A stretch of 64,000 bases of DNA. Origin: Mytilisepta virgata. Lineage: Eukaryota > Mollusca > Bivalvia > Mytilida > Mytilidae. This document shows, one piece after another, positions 62,506-64,000 of the stretch. The stretch is from the NCBI GenBank assembly GCA_028015205.1, contig CM051510.1, positions 30,008,580 through 30,072,579 on the forward strand. Reading direction: 5' to 3'. How positions within the stretch are numbered: position 1 is the stretch's first letter; the number at the start of each line of letters is the position of its first letter. The notes below the pieces were generated by a model. The model was not told the origin of the DNA, did not search any database, and saw only the letters and a program-made list of their open reading frames with translations. The position numbers and the translations under genes were made by a program.

Positions 62506-63009
62506 GACGCATTACAGTCTTGACAATTGGTTTTCATGATTAATTAAATATGTTACAACTTACATGTATCACAAGCTTTCGTTTGCCAGATTGTCTCGTT
62601 TTTAACCATGGAACTCCCCTACTACTAAAATAAATTGTTTAAATGGAAATCCCAAATTACAAAAATAGATTAATTTTGCTTTAAAAAAGCTATAAATAGA
62701 ATCGATGTTCCATGTTATCTACATTAGGTAACTACCCGTGCAAGCATCATAAAAAGTGTATCATAAAACGGTGGAATAGCCTTTCTTACCCGTTGGACAG
62801 AGCACCTGTCATTGTCTTACCTTCTCATTGTTTATATAAAAAATGTCAAAACCACCCGCACTTCAGTTCAATTTTATTGGAAGTGAAGATAGTTTATAAA
62901 TAACTTAAAATTAATGTATCTTAATGTTAGTATTATAGATTTTTTAGTTGTGCGTGCTTTGTTTTTGGTCAGATGGCTACTGAAAATAAATGTTTCCATA
63001 AAGAGATAA
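62506..63009 (+). repeat. X9 module, interrupted by a MITE
   Basis: Matches the first ~500 bases of X and stops at AAAGAGATAA, where other copies continue TGCAAAAACGACC. The MITE begins here. The array may resume beyond the window. Confidence 0.9.
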
Positions 63010-63536
63010 GGGGACGACCATTTGATATTCTGGTGGGGGCCAGGAGGATTTTAAAAATAAATAACTCAGCCTTGATAATAACAAAAATGAATGGTTTGTT
63101 CTGTGGTAGTTTGAAAATATTAAATAACCTCACCTACAATGTATTGAAAATAAATAACTCGGCAGGTCTTTTAAACCATTTTATAAATGCAAGTTTTAAA
63201 GCATGAGATGGCACCAGATTCTACCAAAATTCGTCTTTTTTTATATTTTTTTCAGGAAAAACTTCCCAAATCTTTTAATAATATATAAACTACACCATAT
63301 ATAATATATTAATGTTTTTGAAATGTCTGAAAATGGGTTTCATTTTACTTGAGGTATATTGTCTCATGAACATTTACCTCACTTTAATACCTTTTCACAT
63401 TTTAACCTATATTGTTTTTGTACGTATGCAATATATGCAGTTTTGAATTCAGAAGATTCACTTCCAGAGGATGATGATTAATTTCGATTAAATGGTACAT
63501 AATGTATTTCATCTCATTGAATTTATAAAATGTAAG

Positions 63537-63622
<86 letters not shown>
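63537..63622. repeat. (TA)n(TG)n compound microsatellite
   Basis: About 12 TA units followed by about 30 TG units without interruption, inside the MITE. The poly-Cys-Val and poly-His-Thr frames on the two strands are artefacts. Confidence 0.97.
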
Positions 63623-63623
<1 letters not shown>

Positions 63624-63973
63624 AACATATTGGTATATTTAGCTTAAACTTCAGAAATATGGCAATGGTGGCCATTTTTGTGCTTGCATCAAACACAATA
63701 ACAAATAGTATCTTTATGACATGTATGATGATCTTAAAGAATACCACAGTGCTGGACAGGGACTGAGGCTGCAAGGTGGAACAGCCAAAATTAAGAATAA
63801 AAACATGAATTTAAAAATTTGTATTTTTAAATATTATAAATATAATTGTGAAAGTAAATAATCAGTCCCTTGTTTTACTGAAAATGAAAAATCATGCTTC
63901 AACGGTGCAGAAAAGAAATAATCTGTCTTTATTTTCCACAAAAATAAATAACCCATCCAAACAAATCCTTCTG

Positions 63974-63992
63974 CCCCCCCCCCCCCCCCCCC
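63974..63992 (+). repeat. Poly-C run (19 C) in the right end of the MITE
   Basis: Mononucleotide run; its length may be uncertain because such runs are prone to sequencing slippage. Confidence 0.9.
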
Positions 63993-64000
63993 AGAATATC

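Larger units (their letters stand above)
42985..63009 (+). repeat. ~20-kb tandem array of X (~1.48 kb) and Y (~1.45 kb) modules
   Basis: The order is Y0(partial)-X1-X2-Y1-X3-Y2-X4-X5-Y3-X6-X7-Y4-X8-Y5-X9(truncated). X always begins GACGCATTACAGTCTTGACA and ends AACGCCGGCGAAG. Y begins CCTTGACTTCTTGTGAG and ends TTCGTTATACA. The three X-X junctions share the same GATT linker. Y2-X4-X5 (4397 bp) and Y3-X6-X7 (4405 bp) are a near-identical higher-order duplication. All modules run the same way, consistent with unequal exchange. The short conserved frames inside do not behave as genes. Confidence 0.95.
63010..64000 (+). mobile_element. MITE with GGGGACGACCATTTGATATT terminus, truncated by window end
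   Basis: The left end GGGGACGACCATTTGATATT, followed by CTGGTGGGGGCCAGGAGGATTTT, is mirrored by CCTTCTGCCCC...CCAGAATATC at the window end, which is the inner part of the right inverted repeat. The interior repeats AAAATAAATAACTC/AATAACCC motifs. It resembles an abundant mussel repeat with poly-C ends (from memory). The X modules carry a related terminus (CCCCTAAAAATCGAATGG). The 77-codon frame at 62973-63206 is not a gene. Confidence 0.75.

Noticed and set aside
63523..63774. ORFs with poly-Cys-Val and poly-His-Thr on opposite strands
   Set aside because: Translations of the TA/TG microsatellite.

Overview
The window looks like nuclear DNA of a bivalve mollusc, most likely a mussel (Mytilus or a close relative). 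It is AT-rich, genes are split by GT-AG introns, and it is packed with repeat families that I recognise from memory as mussel or bivalve repeats. Species assignment is inference; no search was run. All host genes that could be modelled are on the minus strand.

Layout. (1) 0-5.4 kb: fragments of a C-type lectin gene, and a 338-bp tandem repeat carrying a hammerhead-ribozyme-like motif. (2) 8.3-15.3 kb: a foldback repeat, then a full-length non-LTR retrotransposon with both ORFs open, lying next to a ~160-bp minisatellite. (3) 16.4-20.9 kb: a complete four-exon secreted C-type lectin gene (150 aa) whose introns hold three minisatellites or repeat clusters and a foldback. The two lectin loci share exon lengths (95 and 209 bp) and look like tandem paralogues separated by the retrotransposon. 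(4) 21-35 kb: gene-poor, with many nonautonomous elements: a TA microsatellite, a MITE with a palindromic internal satellite, and Helentron/pearl-like elements, one with nine 166-bp core units. (5) 35.5-41.4 kb: a four-exon gene joining two Cys-rich modules, a HEPN ribonuclease-like domain and a STAND-type P-loop NTPase (DZIP3/nSTAND3-like), followed by a frameshifted, stop-containing tail of helical repeats. (6) 43-63 kb: a 20-kb tandem array built from two modules, X (~1.48 kb) and Y (~1.45 kb), including a recent 4.4-kb higher-order duplication. A MITE that runs off the window edge interrupts the array.

The genes do not form an operon. The lectin and the HEPN-STAND protein are both plausible innate-immune components: secreted carbohydrate recognition, and intracellular sensing linked to RNA cleavage. 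That is inference from family knowledge. The most unusual observations are these. The retrotransposon's ORF1 and ORF2 lie in the same frame, separated by one UAG and with no usable AUG for ORF2; a hairpin just after the stop has an apical loop complementary to a hairpin loop in the 3' UTR. There is a hammerhead motif with a palindromic stem III. The HEPN-STAND gene has a decayed sensor tail. The X/Y array has higher-order structure.
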